Shown: positions 23,222 to 31,732 of the stretch, piece by piece
Layout of the letters: each line of letters starts with the position of its first letter
How positions within the stretch are numbered: the first letter of the stretch is position 1
From: Candidatus Cloacimonadota bacterium
GTDB lineage: Bacteria > Cloacimonadota > Cloacimonadia > Cloacimonadales > TCS61
Reading direction: 5' to 3'
Length of the DNA stretch: 64,000 nucleotides
NCBI GenBank assembly: GCA_030445745.1
Contig: JASUTE010000001.1
Span: 1 to 64,000, forward strand
Notes under the pieces: model-generated
Databases searched by the model: none
Seen by the model: the letters and a program-made list of their open reading frames with translations, nothing else
Told to the model about the DNA's origin: nothing
Made by a program: the position numbers and the translations under genes

Positions 23222-24777
23222 AATTTTATCGCAGCCATATACTAATTGGAATCGATGATTCTTCTTTGCAATCGGGCGTGAAAGAGATTGAAAACAGCCT
23301 CCGCCAGGAATTAGACAAAAATAATTTAAGTGATGAAGTAAATATATTGGAAACAGGCACATTAGGTTATTTCGGAACTGGTGTTAGCATTACTGTGTAT
23401 CCCGACCAAATTACCTATGTGAATATTACAAAAGAAGATATTCCGGAAATCGTTTCCGAACATTTCCTAAAAGGACGCCCAGTACGCCGTTTGATGTTGG
23501 ATAAAGAGTTTACTTCCAAATATGATTTTGGTTACAAACGCCGTATAGTTTTGGAAAACTCTGGTTTAATCGATCCTGAAAATATAGAAGAATACATCGG
23601 AACTGGTGGTTATGAAGGCTGGGAAAAAGCTCTTACCGAAATGAAGCCAAACCAGATAGTGGAAGAAGTGAAACAATCTGGTCTGCGTGGACGTGGTGGT
23701 GCTGGTTTCCCAACTGGACTGAAATGGAGTTTTACTGCTCCCTTAGAAGTCGAGCAGAAATATGTAGTAGTGAATGCAGATGAAGGTGAGCCTGGAACTT
23801 TTAAAGATCGCCTGATAATGGAAGGTGATCCGCATAAATTGCTGGAAGGTGTTATGATAGCATCTCGTGCCGTAGGTGCTTCCAAGGCTTACATCTATAT
23901 TCGCGGCGAATATAAATTATGTATTCAGCGCTTGCAACATGCTATAAAACAAGCATATGATTATGGCATACTGGGTAAAAATATCTTTGGAAGCGATTTT
24001 AACTTGGATATCTACTTAAAAATTGGAGCTGGCGCCTATGTTTGCGGAGAGGAAACTGCGCTTATCGAATCGATGGAAGGTAACCGGGGAAATCCACGTA
24101 ATAAACCACCATTCCCAGGTGTAGAAGGTGCTTGGAAGGCTCCTACGGTTGTGAATAATGTGGAAACTTTGGCTAATGTTCCTTCCATTATAAAAAATGG
24201 AGCTGATTGGTATGCCGCTTTTGGTGTGGAAGGCTGCACAGGCAGCAAAGTTTACACCATTTTAGGAGATGTGAAACATCCCGGACTCTGCGAAGTTGAT
24301 ATGGGAACTCCTCTACGCACCATCATCGATGGCTACGGTGGCGGTATAAAAGATGGTAAAGAATTCAAAGCTGCTCTGGTTGGCGGAGCTGCTGGTGTAT
24401 TCCTACCCAATAAAATGCTGGATGTAAAAATGGACTTTAACAGCTTGCAAGAATATGCGGCTGTGTTGGGTTCAGGAGCTATTTTGGTGATGAATGAAGA
24501 TGCCGATATGGTAGATATGCTGTGGTCTGTAATTCGTTTCTTCCGCCATGAATCCTGCGGAAAATGCTCACCCTGTGCCAACGGTAACGAGATCTTGTAT
24601 CGTTTGATAACCGATATAAGAAATGGCAAAGGCAAAGAAGAAGACTTGGAGCATATGATAATGCTTTCGGAAACAATGAAAGAATCCTCTTTCTGTGCAT
24701 TGGGTCAATCTCTGCTTTTGCCGGTTAAGAGTGCTATTGAAAACTTCAGAGAAGATTTCCTAGCTAGAATGAAATAA
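23218..24777 (+). CDS. hydB: NADH-linked hydrogenase flavin subunit, NuoF-like (HydB)
   Basis: A 519-residue NADH- and FMN-binding subunit. Residues ~1-95 are a thioredoxin-like domain that normally binds [2Fe-2S]; here it has no cysteine (HILIGIDDSSLQSG, ETGTLGYFGTGV). The NuoF core follows: RGRGGAGFPTGLKW, VVNADEGEPGTFKDR for FMN/NADH, and the [4Fe-4S] site ESCGKCSPC plus a Cys in SSFCALGQS. Thermotoga-type HydB proteins end in an extra 2x[4Fe-4S] domain; this one stops after FREDFLARMK and lacks it. It therefore carries far fewer clusters than the textbook HydB. It is coupled to hydC (4-base overlap) and 19 bases before hydA. Confidence 0.93.
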   Translation: MKFYRSHILIGIDDSSLQSGVKEIENSLRQELDKNNLSDEVNILETGTLGYFGTGVSITVYPDQITYVNITKEDIPEIVSEHFLKGRPVRRLMLDKEFTSKYDFGYKRRIVLENSGLIDPENIEEYIGTGGYEGWEKALTEMKPNQIVEEVKQSGLRGRGGAGFPTGLKWSFTAPLEVEQKYVVVNADEGEPGTFKDRLIMEGDPHKLLEGVMIASRAVGASKAYIYIRGEYKLCIQRLQHAIKQAYDYGILGKNIFGSDFNLDIYLKIGAGAYVCGEETALIESMEGNRGNPRNKPPFPGVEGAWKAPTVVNNVETLANVPSIIKNGADWYAAFGVEGCTGSKVYTILGDVKHPGLCEVDMGTPLRTIIDGYGGGIKDGKEFKAALVGGAAGVFLPNKMLDVKMDFNSLQEYAAVLGSGAILVMNEDADMVDMLWSVIRFFRHESCGKCSPCANGNEILYRLITDIRNGKGKEEDLEHMIMLSETMKESSFCALGQSLLLPVKSAIENFREDFLARMK

Positions 24778-24796
24778 TAATTAGGAGGATATAGAC

Positions 24797-26581
24797 GTGG
24801 CTAACAACAAGATGATAAAGTTATGGATCGATAATAAAGAAGTGGAAGTTCCAGAAGGAACAACTATTCTGTCTGCTGCCCAAAAAGCAGATATTCACAT
24901 TCCTACTTTATGTTATCATCCCGACCTGGAACCGTCAGCAAATTGCGGTGTTTGTGTAGTGGAAATCGAGGGACAACCAGTTCCTAAGCGTTCTTGCTGC
25001 ACACCTGTTTGGGAAGGAATGAAAGTGACTTCCAACAGCGTAAAACTACGTCACCTGAGAAAAACATTGGTGGAAATGGTACTTTCCAACCACGATGTGG
25101 TTTGCCCCACATGCAATCAAAATAACAAATGTGAATTGCAAGATCTAGCCTATCTTTTGGGTGTAGATGATTCCAGATTACCCAAAATATTGGAAAAGAA
25201 ACCGATAGATGATGCTGGATTCTCTATTGTTCGCGATCCCAATAAATGTATCTCTTGCGGTCGCTGTATTACCGTGTGCCAGCAAGTTCAAACTGTTAAC
25301 GCCCTCACCATTAACGGACGTGGCTTTGATGGCACCGTGACCACTCCGTTCGATAAAGGAATGAGTGAAAGCCCCTGTGTGAATTGTGGACAGTGTGTTG
25401 TTTATTGCCCTGTTGGTGCCTTGCGCGAAAAAAGTAATACCGAAGAGGTTTGGGATGCACTTTTGGATGATGATAAATATGTTGTAGTTCAGGAAGCTCC
25501 TGCTATTCGTGCTACTTTGGGTGAAGAATTCGGTATGGATCCTGAAAAGGTAACTGTTGGTAAAATGTATGCTGCTCTTAGAAAATTGGGATTTGACCGG
25601 GTATTCGATACCAACTTCAGTGCCGATCTGACAATTATGGAAGAGGGAACAGAACTTATTACTCGCTTAAAAGAAGGGGGTAAATTACCTCTTATTACTT
25701 CTTGTTCTCCAGGTTGGATCAAGTTTATGGAAACCTATTTCCCCGGAATAGCAGAAAACGTTTCTACCTGTAAATCTCCGCAGCAGATGTTTGGAGCTTT
25801 GGTAAAAACATATTTTGCCGAAAAAGAAGATTTGGATCCAGCCAAAATAGTCTCTGTTTCTATTATGCCCTGTACAGCTAAGAAATTTGAGGCTAATAGA
25901 CCCGAGATGAAAGATTCTGGATATCAGGATGTGGATTATGTTCTTACTACTAGAGAATTTGTGAAGATGATAAAAGAAGCTGGCATCGATTTTAAAAACC
26001 TGCCAGAGGAAAAAGCAGATGATTTAATGGGTGCTTACACAGGAGCTGGCACTATCTTTGGTGCTACCGGTGGAGTGATGGAAGCTGCTGTTAGAACAGC
26101 TTACTATGTGCTAACCGGTAGAGAAATGGATAACTTGAATGTGGAAGCTGTGCGCGGGATGAAAGGTGTGAAAGAAGCTTCACTAACTATTCCTACTAAA
26201 GATTTGGGTGAAGTCAGCCTCAATGTGGCAGTTGCCCATGGTTTAGGAAATGCCCGCAAGCTGATGGAAAAAGTAGTTTCCGGCGAAAAAGAATATCACT
26301 TTATCGAAGTGATGGCTTGCCCTGGTGGTTGTGTAGGCGGTGGCGGACAGCCCTTCGGTTCTAGTTTGGCCGATCGAGCCCGTCGTGGAATGAGCCTGTA
26401 CAAAGAAGATTCCGATTTGCCTCTGCGCTGTTCACATCAGAACCCAGCCGTTAATAAAGCATATGAAAGCTATCTGGGAGAGCCTAATTCTGAAAAAGCG
26501 CATAAATTATTGCATACTTATTACTTCCAGCGTTCCACAGCCAATGGCCAGACCCAAAAAGAAGTGACCCATAAACACTAA
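24797..26581 (+). CDS. hydA: [FeFe] hydrogenase catalytic subunit (HydA)
   Basis: A 594-residue enzyme that interconverts protons and H2. Domains in order: plant-type [2Fe-2S] (Cys39, 50, 53, 67), His-ligated [4Fe-4S] (His99, Cys103, 106, 112), two [4Fe-4S] (Cys151-161 and Cys194-204), and the H-cluster domain. H-cluster motifs are TSCSPGW (301-307), MPCTAKKFE (357-365) and EVMACPGGC (504-512), with Cys303, 359, 508 and 512. The first motif has Ser where most characterised enzymes have a second Cys. There is no C-terminal [2Fe-2S] domain. Translation starts at GTG 24797 behind TTAGGAGG. With HydB and HydC it forms a soluble NAD(H)-linked, possibly electron-bifurcating complex. Confidence 0.95.
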   Translation: MANNKMIKLWIDNKEVEVPEGTTILSAAQKADIHIPTLCYHPDLEPSANCGVCVVEIEGQPVPKRSCCTPVWEGMKVTSNSVKLRHLRKTLVEMVLSNHDVVCPTCNQNNKCELQDLAYLLGVDDSRLPKILEKKPIDDAGFSIVRDPNKCISCGRCITVCQQVQTVNALTINGRGFDGTVTTPFDKGMSESPCVNCGQCVVYCPVGALREKSNTEEVWDALLDDDKYVVVQEAPAIRATLGEEFGMDPEKVTVGKMYAALRKLGFDRVFDTNFSADLTIMEEGTELITRLKEGGKLPLITSCSPGWIKFMETYFPGIAENVSTCKSPQQMFGALVKTYFAEKEDLDPAKIVSVSIMPCTAKKFEANRPEMKDSGYQDVDYVLTTREFVKMIKEAGIDFKNLPEEKADDLMGAYTGAGTIFGATGGVMEAAVRTAYYVLTGREMDNLNVEAVRGMKGVKEASLTIPTKDLGEVSLNVAVAHGLGNARKLMEKVVSGEKEYHFIEVMACPGGCVGGGGQPFGSSLADRARRGMSLYKEDSDLPLRCSHQNPAVNKAYESYLGEPNSEKAHKLLHTYYFQRSTANGQTQKEVTHKH

Positions 26582-26602
26582 ACTATAAAAACAATAGTAA
26601 TG

Positions 26603-26633
26603 AAAGGGAGATCTGAATAAGGTCTCCTTTTTT
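26603..26633 (+). terminator. terminator of the hydrogenase operon
   Basis: AAAGGGAGATC pairs with GGTCTCCTTT (one bulge) around a 7-base loop and runs into TTTTT. It lies 21 bases after the hydA stop. Confidence 0.75.
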
Positions 26634-26652
26634 GTATTGCTACATTTTAAAT

Positions 26653-26680
26653 TTGACATCTAATTAAAAAAAAATAATTT
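26653..26680 (+). promoter_or_regulatory. promoter of the hydrogenase regulator and maturase operon
   Basis: TTGACA at 26653-26658 and TAATTT at 26675-26680 are 16 bases apart; the spacer ends in a run of nine A. It starts right after the hydABC terminator, so the maturation genes form their own transcription unit. Confidence 0.6.
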
Positions 26681-26748
26681 AGTCTTGAATATATCTAGTC
26701 TTTTGCAGAAATTGGAAAAGACCGGAAAAGTTGATTAAACCTAAGATG

Positions 26749-26811
26749 AAGGAGGATTCTGACATCAAGGGAAAGAGACTATCTTTCACCTTTTGATGCC
26801 ATTATATTATG
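26749..26811 (+). promoter_or_regulatory. Shine-Dalgarno separated from the start codon by a hairpin
   Basis: The only good ribosome binding site (AAGGAGG, 26749-26755) lies 53 bases before the ATG at 26809. Between them CATCAA-GG-GAAAGA pairs with TCTTTC-A-CC-TT-TTGATG (26763-26798), giving a 14-bp stem with a 5-base loop. Folding removes 36 bases and leaves 7 + 10 unpaired bases between binding site and AUG. An in-frame TGA at 26794 rules out a longer protein. Nothing else near the ATG looks like a binding site. Confidence 0.55.
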
Positions 26812-27063
26812 GATAAGAAATTTCATTCTGTAACCATTACTGTTTACGACAGGCAAAAAGCCTTTCCACACGTAAGTGAACTGTTACACAAATATGCCGA
26901 ACACATTCGCTTGCGGGTAGGTTATCCTATGAAAGAACACAATGTAGCCGTCATTTTTATTATTATTGAATTAACCAACGATGAATTGGGTGCATTCAGT
27001 GGCCGTTTAGGCCAGGTGCGCTCGGTAAAGGTGAATTCCACCACTTTAAAATTAGAAAGGTAG
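26809..27063 (+). CDS. iron-only hydrogenase system regulator, TM1266 type
   Basis: An 84-residue ACT/NikR-C-like ferredoxin-fold protein. HSVTITVYDRQKAFPHVSEL, IRLRVGYPMKEHNVAVIFII and GAFSGRLGQVRSVKVNSTTL correspond to the family named after TM1266, always found with hydE, hydF and hydG. Its role is putative regulation, ligand unknown. It carries no DNA-binding domain. It starts behind an unusual hairpin leader, and hydG begins 7 bases after its stop. The gene has no Shine-Dalgarno sequence in the normal place. Confidence 0.85.
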   Translation: MDKKFHSVTITVYDRQKAFPHVSELLHKYAEHIRLRVGYPMKEHNVAVIFIIIELTNDELGAFSGRLGQVRSVKVNSTTLKLER

Positions 27064-27070
27064 CAAAGTT

Positions 27071-28459
27071 ATGCAAAAATCATTTATCCCCACCCAAAAA
27101 ATAAACGAACTGTTGGAACAAAGCAAACAGCCTTCCAAACAGCAGGTAGAAGAAATTTTGGCAAAATCGAAATCGAAACAAAGATTGGAAATGGCAGAAA
27201 CTGCTGCACTTTTGAATCTACAAGATCCGGAATTATTGCAAAAGATCTTTACAACGGCACACGAGCTGAAAGAGGAGATGTATGGCAATCGCATCGTGAT
27301 GTTTGCCCCACTGTATGTAGGTAACGAATGTGTGAACGACTGCGTGTACTGCGGATTTAGGATTTCCAACAAAAATTGTTTCCGTAAAACCCTGAGTAAA
27401 GAAGAACTGATAAACGAAACCCAAGCTTTGGAAAAACGTGGTCATAAACGTCTGATAATGGTGTATGGCGAACATCCCATGTACTCTCCCGAATATATTG
27501 CTGATACAGTTCATACAGTTTATAATACCAAGATAGGAAATGGCGAAATTCGCCGGGTGAACATCAATGCAGCACCTATGGATGTGGAAGGCTACAAAGT
27601 AGTTAAAGATATTGGAATTGGTACCTACCAGATCTTCCAGGAAACCTATCATGAACCAACTTACAAAAAGATTCATCCCAGCGGACCTAAAAGTGATTTT
27701 TTGTGGCGTCTTTATGGGTTAGATAGAGCTATGCAGGCTGGGATAGACGATTTAGGAATCGGTGCACTTCTGGGTCTGCACGATTGGCGTTTTGAAGTAA
27801 TGGGATTGCTGGCACATACTATTCATTTGGAAGAACGTTTTGGAGTAGGGCCACACACTATCTCCTTCCCACGCATAGAACCTGCTAATGGAACCGATTG
27901 GGCGGACAATCCACCCGCTCCGATAAGCGATGAAGATTTTATGAAGTTAGTAGCTATCATCAGGCTTTCTGTGCCCTATACTGGCATGATTCTTACAGCT
28001 CGTGAGCCAGCTGAGATCCGCAATAAAATAATCCCTTTGGGTTGTTCGCAAATAGATGCTGGTTCCAGCATAGGCATTGGCGAATACTCTCAGAATGATA
28101 AAGAATCGTTCAAGAAAAGCCAATTTATTCTAGGAGATCAACGTAGTTTAGACCAAGTAGTGCGCGAGCTATGCCAAGCCGGATTTTTACCTTCCTGGTG
28201 TACTGCCTGCTATCGTTTAGGAAGAACTGGCGAAAACTTTATGAAATATTCCAAACCTGGTGATATTAAATCTTTCTGTCATCCCAATGCTATCCTTACT
28301 TTCTCGGAATATCTCATCGATTATGCCACCCCTGAAACCAAAAAGGTTGGTTTGGCAATGGTAGAACGCGAAATTGCTAAAATTCCCGCTTCCTTCCGCG
28401 GTGAAGTTGAAAAAAATGTAGAAAAGTTGAAAAATGGTGAACGAGATCTCTATTTCTAA
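27071..28459 (+). CDS. hydG: [FeFe] hydrogenase maturase HydG (tyrosine lyase)
   Basis: A 462-residue radical SAM enzyme that splits tyrosine to deliver CO and CN- as an Fe(CO)2CN synthon for the H-cluster. The radical SAM cluster motif is CVNDCVYC (Cys87, 91, 94). The C-terminal auxiliary cluster site is CTAC (Cys377, 380) with Cys403 in KSFCHPN. Other family marks are TYQIFQETYHEPTY and the TIM-barrel strand DDLGIGALLGLHDWRFE. Length is standard. The 3' end overlaps the next small gene by 26 bases. It lies in the maturase operon behind the TM1266-type gene. Confidence 0.96.
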   Translation: MQKSFIPTQKINELLEQSKQPSKQQVEEILAKSKSKQRLEMAETAALLNLQDPELLQKIFTTAHELKEEMYGNRIVMFAPLYVGNECVNDCVYCGFRISNKNCFRKTLSKEELINETQALEKRGHKRLIMVYGEHPMYSPEYIADTVHTVYNTKIGNGEIRRVNINAAPMDVEGYKVVKDIGIGTYQIFQETYHEPTYKKIHPSGPKSDFLWRLYGLDRAMQAGIDDLGIGALLGLHDWRFEVMGLLAHTIHLEERFGVGPHTISFPRIEPANGTDWADNPPAPISDEDFMKLVAIIRLSVPYTGMILTAREPAEIRNKIIPLGCSQIDAGSSIGIGEYSQNDKESFKKSQFILGDQRSLDQVVRELCQAGFLPSWCTACYRLGRTGENFMKYSKPGDIKSFCHPNAILTFSEYLIDYATPETKKVGLAMVEREIAKIPASFRGEVEKNVEKLKNGERDLYF

Positions 28460-28691
28460 AGAGCTAAAAGATTTTCTGCAGCAGTTGCAAATAGAGCATC
28501 ATTTGGGAAATATCTGGCTAGCGAAAAAATATAATAAGCGCTGGGATTACATCTTTGGTTTTCATTCACGCTTGCCGGTGCCTACTAAATTATTGTTAAT
28601 AAAACCTGAACTAGCGCTATTTATCGACCAAGATGCCAAGCTACCGGAAGCAGAAGTTTTAGCTAAAATAGAGGAAATGCTAGATGAATAA
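28434..28691 (+). CDS. small protein between hydG and hydE, unknown
   Basis: An 85-residue acidic helical protein overlapping hydG by 26 bases and hydE by 8. I see no domain. It begins ISKELKDFLQQLQIEHHLG, has WDYIFGFHSRLP in the middle, and ends in an acidic helix, AEVLAKIEEMLDE. There is only a weak binding site, and translation is probably coupled to hydG. A GTG directly follows the ATG codon. The tight overlaps and intact frame argue for a real gene, perhaps an accessory of maturation in this lineage. There is no Cys, so it cannot hold a cluster. Confidence 0.65.
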   Translation: MVNEISISKELKDFLQQLQIEHHLGNIWLAKKYNKRWDYIFGFHSRLPVPTKLLLIKPELALFIDQDAKLPEAEVLAKIEEMLDE

Positions 28692-29760
28692 ATGGAACAA
28701 ACTAGATAAAAAAAACATGGTAAAGCTTTTGCTAAGTGAAGACAAAACAGTTTTAACAGAATTGCAACAGGCAGCCTATAAGGTAAAAAATCGCGAGGTG
28801 GGCAATAAGGTCTTTTATCGTGGTATTATCGAGTTCAGCAACATTTGCAGCAAAAATTGTTATTATTGCGGTATACGCAAAGGTAACCAGCAGGTAAAAC
28901 GTTTTCGCATGCAGCCGCAAGAGATTTTGGAGTGTGCTGAATTTGCCTGGAAACAGAACTACGGTTCGTTGGTGTTGCAGTCTGGAGAGCGCACTGATAG
29001 TGAATTTGTAGACTTTGTGGAAGATATATTGCTGCGTATAAAAAAGATGAGCAATAATGAACTGGGAATTACCCTTAGCTTAGGCGAGCAAAGCGAAGAA
29101 ACCTATCGCCGCTGGTTCCAAGCTGGCGCACATCGTTACCTGTTGCGTATAGAAACTAGTAACAGCCAGCTTTACCGGACTTTGCATCCCCAAGACCACG
29201 ATTTCGATTATCGTTTTGAATGCCTAAAAATTCTGGCAAAATTGGGATATCAGGTAGGGACCGGTGTGATGATCGGTCTGCCAGGGCAAACAGCCGAAAT
29301 GTTGGCCGATGATATCATTTTTTTCCAGGAAAACGACATCGATATGATCGGCATGGGGCCATATATTCCCCATAAACAAACGCCACTTGCTTCCCAGGCC
29401 AAAAATTGGAATAAGCAAAAACAGCTACAGCTGGGTTTAAAGATGATAGCTCTAGCTAGGTTGTATTTACAAGATGTTAACATTGCCGCTACTACTGCGC
29501 TGCAGGCATTGCATCCCGAAGGACGTGAATTTGGCTTACAGGCCGGCGCTAATGTGATAATGCCTAATATAACCCATACCAAATACCGCGATAGCTATAA
29601 GCTTTACGATGGTAAACCATGCACAAATGAAAATGCTAGAATGTGTCGGGTTTGTTTGGAAGGGCGTATTGGCAAGATCGGAGAGGAAATTGGCTACAAT
29701 ATGTGGGGAGATTCTCCACATTTCAAGAAAAAACAAAAGCAGGAGAGGAAAGATGCCTAA
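28684..29760 (+). CDS. hydE: [FeFe] hydrogenase maturase HydE
   Basis: A 358-residue radical SAM protein acting with HydG and HydF in building the two-iron subcluster. The SAM-cluster motif is CSKNCYYC (Cys55, 59, 62) after YRGIIEFSNI, as in the biotin-synthase-like group. Family stretches include LVLQSGER, LRIETSNSQLYRTLHP and GTGVMIGLPGQT. Two more cysteines near the end (CTNENARMCRVC) may be the non-essential second cluster seen in some HydE proteins. It overlaps both neighbours by 8 bases. Confidence 0.95.
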   Translation: MNKWNKLDKKNMVKLLLSEDKTVLTELQQAAYKVKNREVGNKVFYRGIIEFSNICSKNCYYCGIRKGNQQVKRFRMQPQEILECAEFAWKQNYGSLVLQSGERTDSEFVDFVEDILLRIKKMSNNELGITLSLGEQSEETYRRWFQAGAHRYLLRIETSNSQLYRTLHPQDHDFDYRFECLKILAKLGYQVGTGVMIGLPGQTAEMLADDIIFFQENDIDMIGMGPYIPHKQTPLASQAKNWNKQKQLQLGLKMIALARLYLQDVNIAATTALQALHPEGREFGLQAGANVIMPNITHTKYRDSYKLYDGKPCTNENARMCRVCLEGRIGKIGEEIGYNMWGDSPHFKKKQKQERKDA

Positions 29761-30955
29761 AGCACCCCGAGGTGTTAGAACTATAATAGCCCTCACAGGT
29801 CGCCGAAATGCTGGAAAATCTTCTTTGATAAATGCCATAACCAACCAGGATATCGCAATAGTATCAGCTACCCCGGGAACGACCACAGATCCGGTAGCAA
29901 AATCTTATGAACTAATTCCTATAGGACCGGTTACTTTTTACGATACCGGCGGAATCGATGACATTGGCGAACTGGGCGAAAAACGGATAAAATCTACCAA
30001 TAAGATCTTATGGCGCACCGATATCGCTGTGGTGGTTATAGATGATAAAGGTATTACTGCCGATGATAAAAAACTAATCGAAAAGATCGATAAATTGGAT
30101 ATTCCCAATCTTATAATTTTCAACAAGATAGATATTGTTCTACCTGCTAAGCAAGATTTGGAATTTTGTAAACAGCATAACTTGAACTATTGCTTGGTTT
30201 CTGCTTCCCAAGGGCAAGGTGTGGAAGAAGCTAGAAAAAAACTGGTGGAATTAGCTCCCGAGCATCTAAAAAAAGAACGCTCTTTAGCTGGTGACCTCAT
30301 AGAAAAAGGTTCTGTGCTCATGCTGGTTACACCCATCGATCTTTCAGCTCCCAAAGGCAGGCTTATTCTTCCCCAGGTGCAAATGCTGCGCGAAATTTTA
30401 GACAACAACGGAATAGCAATTACTATAAAGGAATCGGAAATAGAGGAAGCTTGGGCAGCTTTGGCTAAAAAACCCGATCTGGTCATTACTGATTCCCAGG
30501 CGATAGAAGTGGTGAATCAAAAAATACCACAGCATATTGCAGTTACCACTTTTTCTATACTCTTTGCCCGCTATAAAGGCGATTTACCAACTTTATATGA
30601 AGGCGCCGAAACTATCGATAAATTGCAGGATAACGATAAAATTCTAATTGCCGAGACTTGTTCGCATAACGTGCAATGCGATGATATTGGCAGATTTAAA
30701 ATTCCAAACTGGTTGCATAAATATACTGGCAAAAAATTCCAATTTGAAGTAGCAGCTGGCCACGATTTTCCCGAAGATCTGGAAAAGTATAAACTGATAA
30801 TTCACTGTGGTGGCTGCATGATAAACCGTACCGAAATGGGTCGGCGTATTTTAGAAGCTAAAAGGCGTGGAGTTCCTATTACAAATTATGGCATCGCCAT
30901 TTCCAAATTGAATGGTGTGCTGAATAGAACTATAAAACCTTTTGACTTGGGATAA
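29753..30955 (+). CDS. hydF: [FeFe] hydrogenase maturation GTPase HydF
   Basis: A 400-residue scaffold that carries the H-cluster precursor to HydA. The N-terminal G domain has the P-loop GRRNAGKS (16-23), switch PGTTTDP, DTGG and NKID. A dimerisation domain follows. The cluster-binding end has Cys303 and His305 (ETCSHN) and CGGC (Cys352, Cys355). The start is the ATG at 29753 behind AGGAGAGG, overlapping hydE; a longer in-frame extension lies inside hydE and is not used. It completes the hydG-hydE-hydF set, so the cell can mature HydA on its own. Confidence 0.95.
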   Translation: MPKAPRGVRTIIALTGRRNAGKSSLINAITNQDIAIVSATPGTTTDPVAKSYELIPIGPVTFYDTGGIDDIGELGEKRIKSTNKILWRTDIAVVVIDDKGITADDKKLIEKIDKLDIPNLIIFNKIDIVLPAKQDLEFCKQHNLNYCLVSASQGQGVEEARKKLVELAPEHLKKERSLAGDLIEKGSVLMLVTPIDLSAPKGRLILPQVQMLREILDNNGIAITIKESEIEEAWAALAKKPDLVITDSQAIEVVNQKIPQHIAVTTFSILFARYKGDLPTLYEGAETIDKLQDNDKILIAETCSHNVQCDDIGRFKIPNWLHKYTGKKFQFEVAAGHDFPEDLEKYKLIIHCGGCMINRTEMGRRILEAKRRGVPITNYGIAISKLNGVLNRTIKPFDLG

Positions 30956-31010
30956 TAAATGGTTGACGCACAACCGCTTGCAGGCAAATTGCCAAGAGAA
31001 AGGATGATTT

Positions 31011-31307
31011 ATGGAACTTACTGGTAAACAAAAAGCATATTTAAAAGGCATTGGAAACGGGCTGGACGATATAGTGAAAGTAGGCAGTAATGGAATAACG
31101 AAGAGCGTAATAAAAAGTTTGGATGAAGCACTTACAGCGCGCGAATTGGTGAAAGTATCGGTAAATAGCCACGAGCGAGATTATCGTAAAAAGGCTGTAG
31201 AAGAATTGGTTTTGCAAACTGGCGCCAAATTGGTAAGTATTAAAGGAAAAGCAGCGCTAATTTTCCGAGAAAATCCGGAAAATAGACAAATTTCCGATAA
31301 ACTTTAA
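31011..31307 (+). CDS. yhbY: YhbY/CRM-domain RNA-binding protein
   Basis: A 98-residue protein with one CRM domain. LTGKQKAYLKGIGNGLDDIV and VKVGSNGITKSVIKSLDEAL give the first half, and the loop LVKVSVNS and GAKLVSIKGKAALIFRE the second half, with the GxxG-like RNA loop. YhbY binds pre-50S ribosomal particles. AAAGGATG precedes the start. It follows hydF by 55 bases, and its last codons overlap the convergent GNAT gene by 4 bases. The ending ENPENRQISDKL is a short extra tail. Confidence 0.9.
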   Translation: MELTGKQKAYLKGIGNGLDDIVKVGSNGITKSVIKSLDEALTARELVKVSVNSHERDYRKKAVEELVLQTGAKLVSIKGKAALIFRENPENRQISDKL

Positions 31308-31732
31308 AGTTTTTTTATCATTTTTTGATGCTGCAAGGTAATCTCTTGGAAAGGTTTACCGTGTTTTTGGTATCCCAGTTTTTCATAGAACCCGACTACG
31401 TTTTGTCTAGAATGAAGAATTATTTCCTGATAACCGTTTTCACGAGCAATTTCTTCAGCCCGTTGTACCAATTTTTTCCCTAGACCTTGATTTTGGAAAA
31501 GAGGAAGTACAGCTAATTGTCTTAAACGCACTGTTTGCAGGGATTTTGGTGACAAAACAACACAGCCCAGCAGTACATCTTCCGAAAAAAGTCCCAGGTG
31601 GATGTCGTTTCGTTCTTGTTGCAGTTCTTTTATGGAAAATTCCAATCCTAAAGGTGTTCTTAACAGATTTTGCCGTAATTTTACTGCTTCCCAGTAGTTA
31701 ATGCTGAAATGTTCTATTTTTTTTATCTTCAT
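31304..31732 (-). CDS. GNAT-family N-acetyltransferase
   Basis: A 142-residue acetyltransferase. The acetyl-CoA loop is QNQGLGKKLVQRAEEIA (about residues 82-98), preceded by the strand LRQLAVLP. It is followed by HSRQNVVGFYEKLGY, where the Tyr is a common general acid. The opening YWEAVKLRQNLLRTPLG resembles the ElaA/YitI-type group. The substrate is unknown. It overlaps the transglutaminase-like gene upstream by 4 bases and yhbY downstream by 4 bases. Confidence 0.85.
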   Translation of the reverse strand: MKIKKIEHFSINYWEAVKLRQNLLRTPLGLEFSIKELQQERNDIHLGLFSEDVLLGCVVLSPKSLQTVRLRQLAVLPLFQNQGLGKKLVQRAEEIARENGYQEIILHSRQNVVGFYEKLGYQKHGKPFQEITLQHQKMIKKL

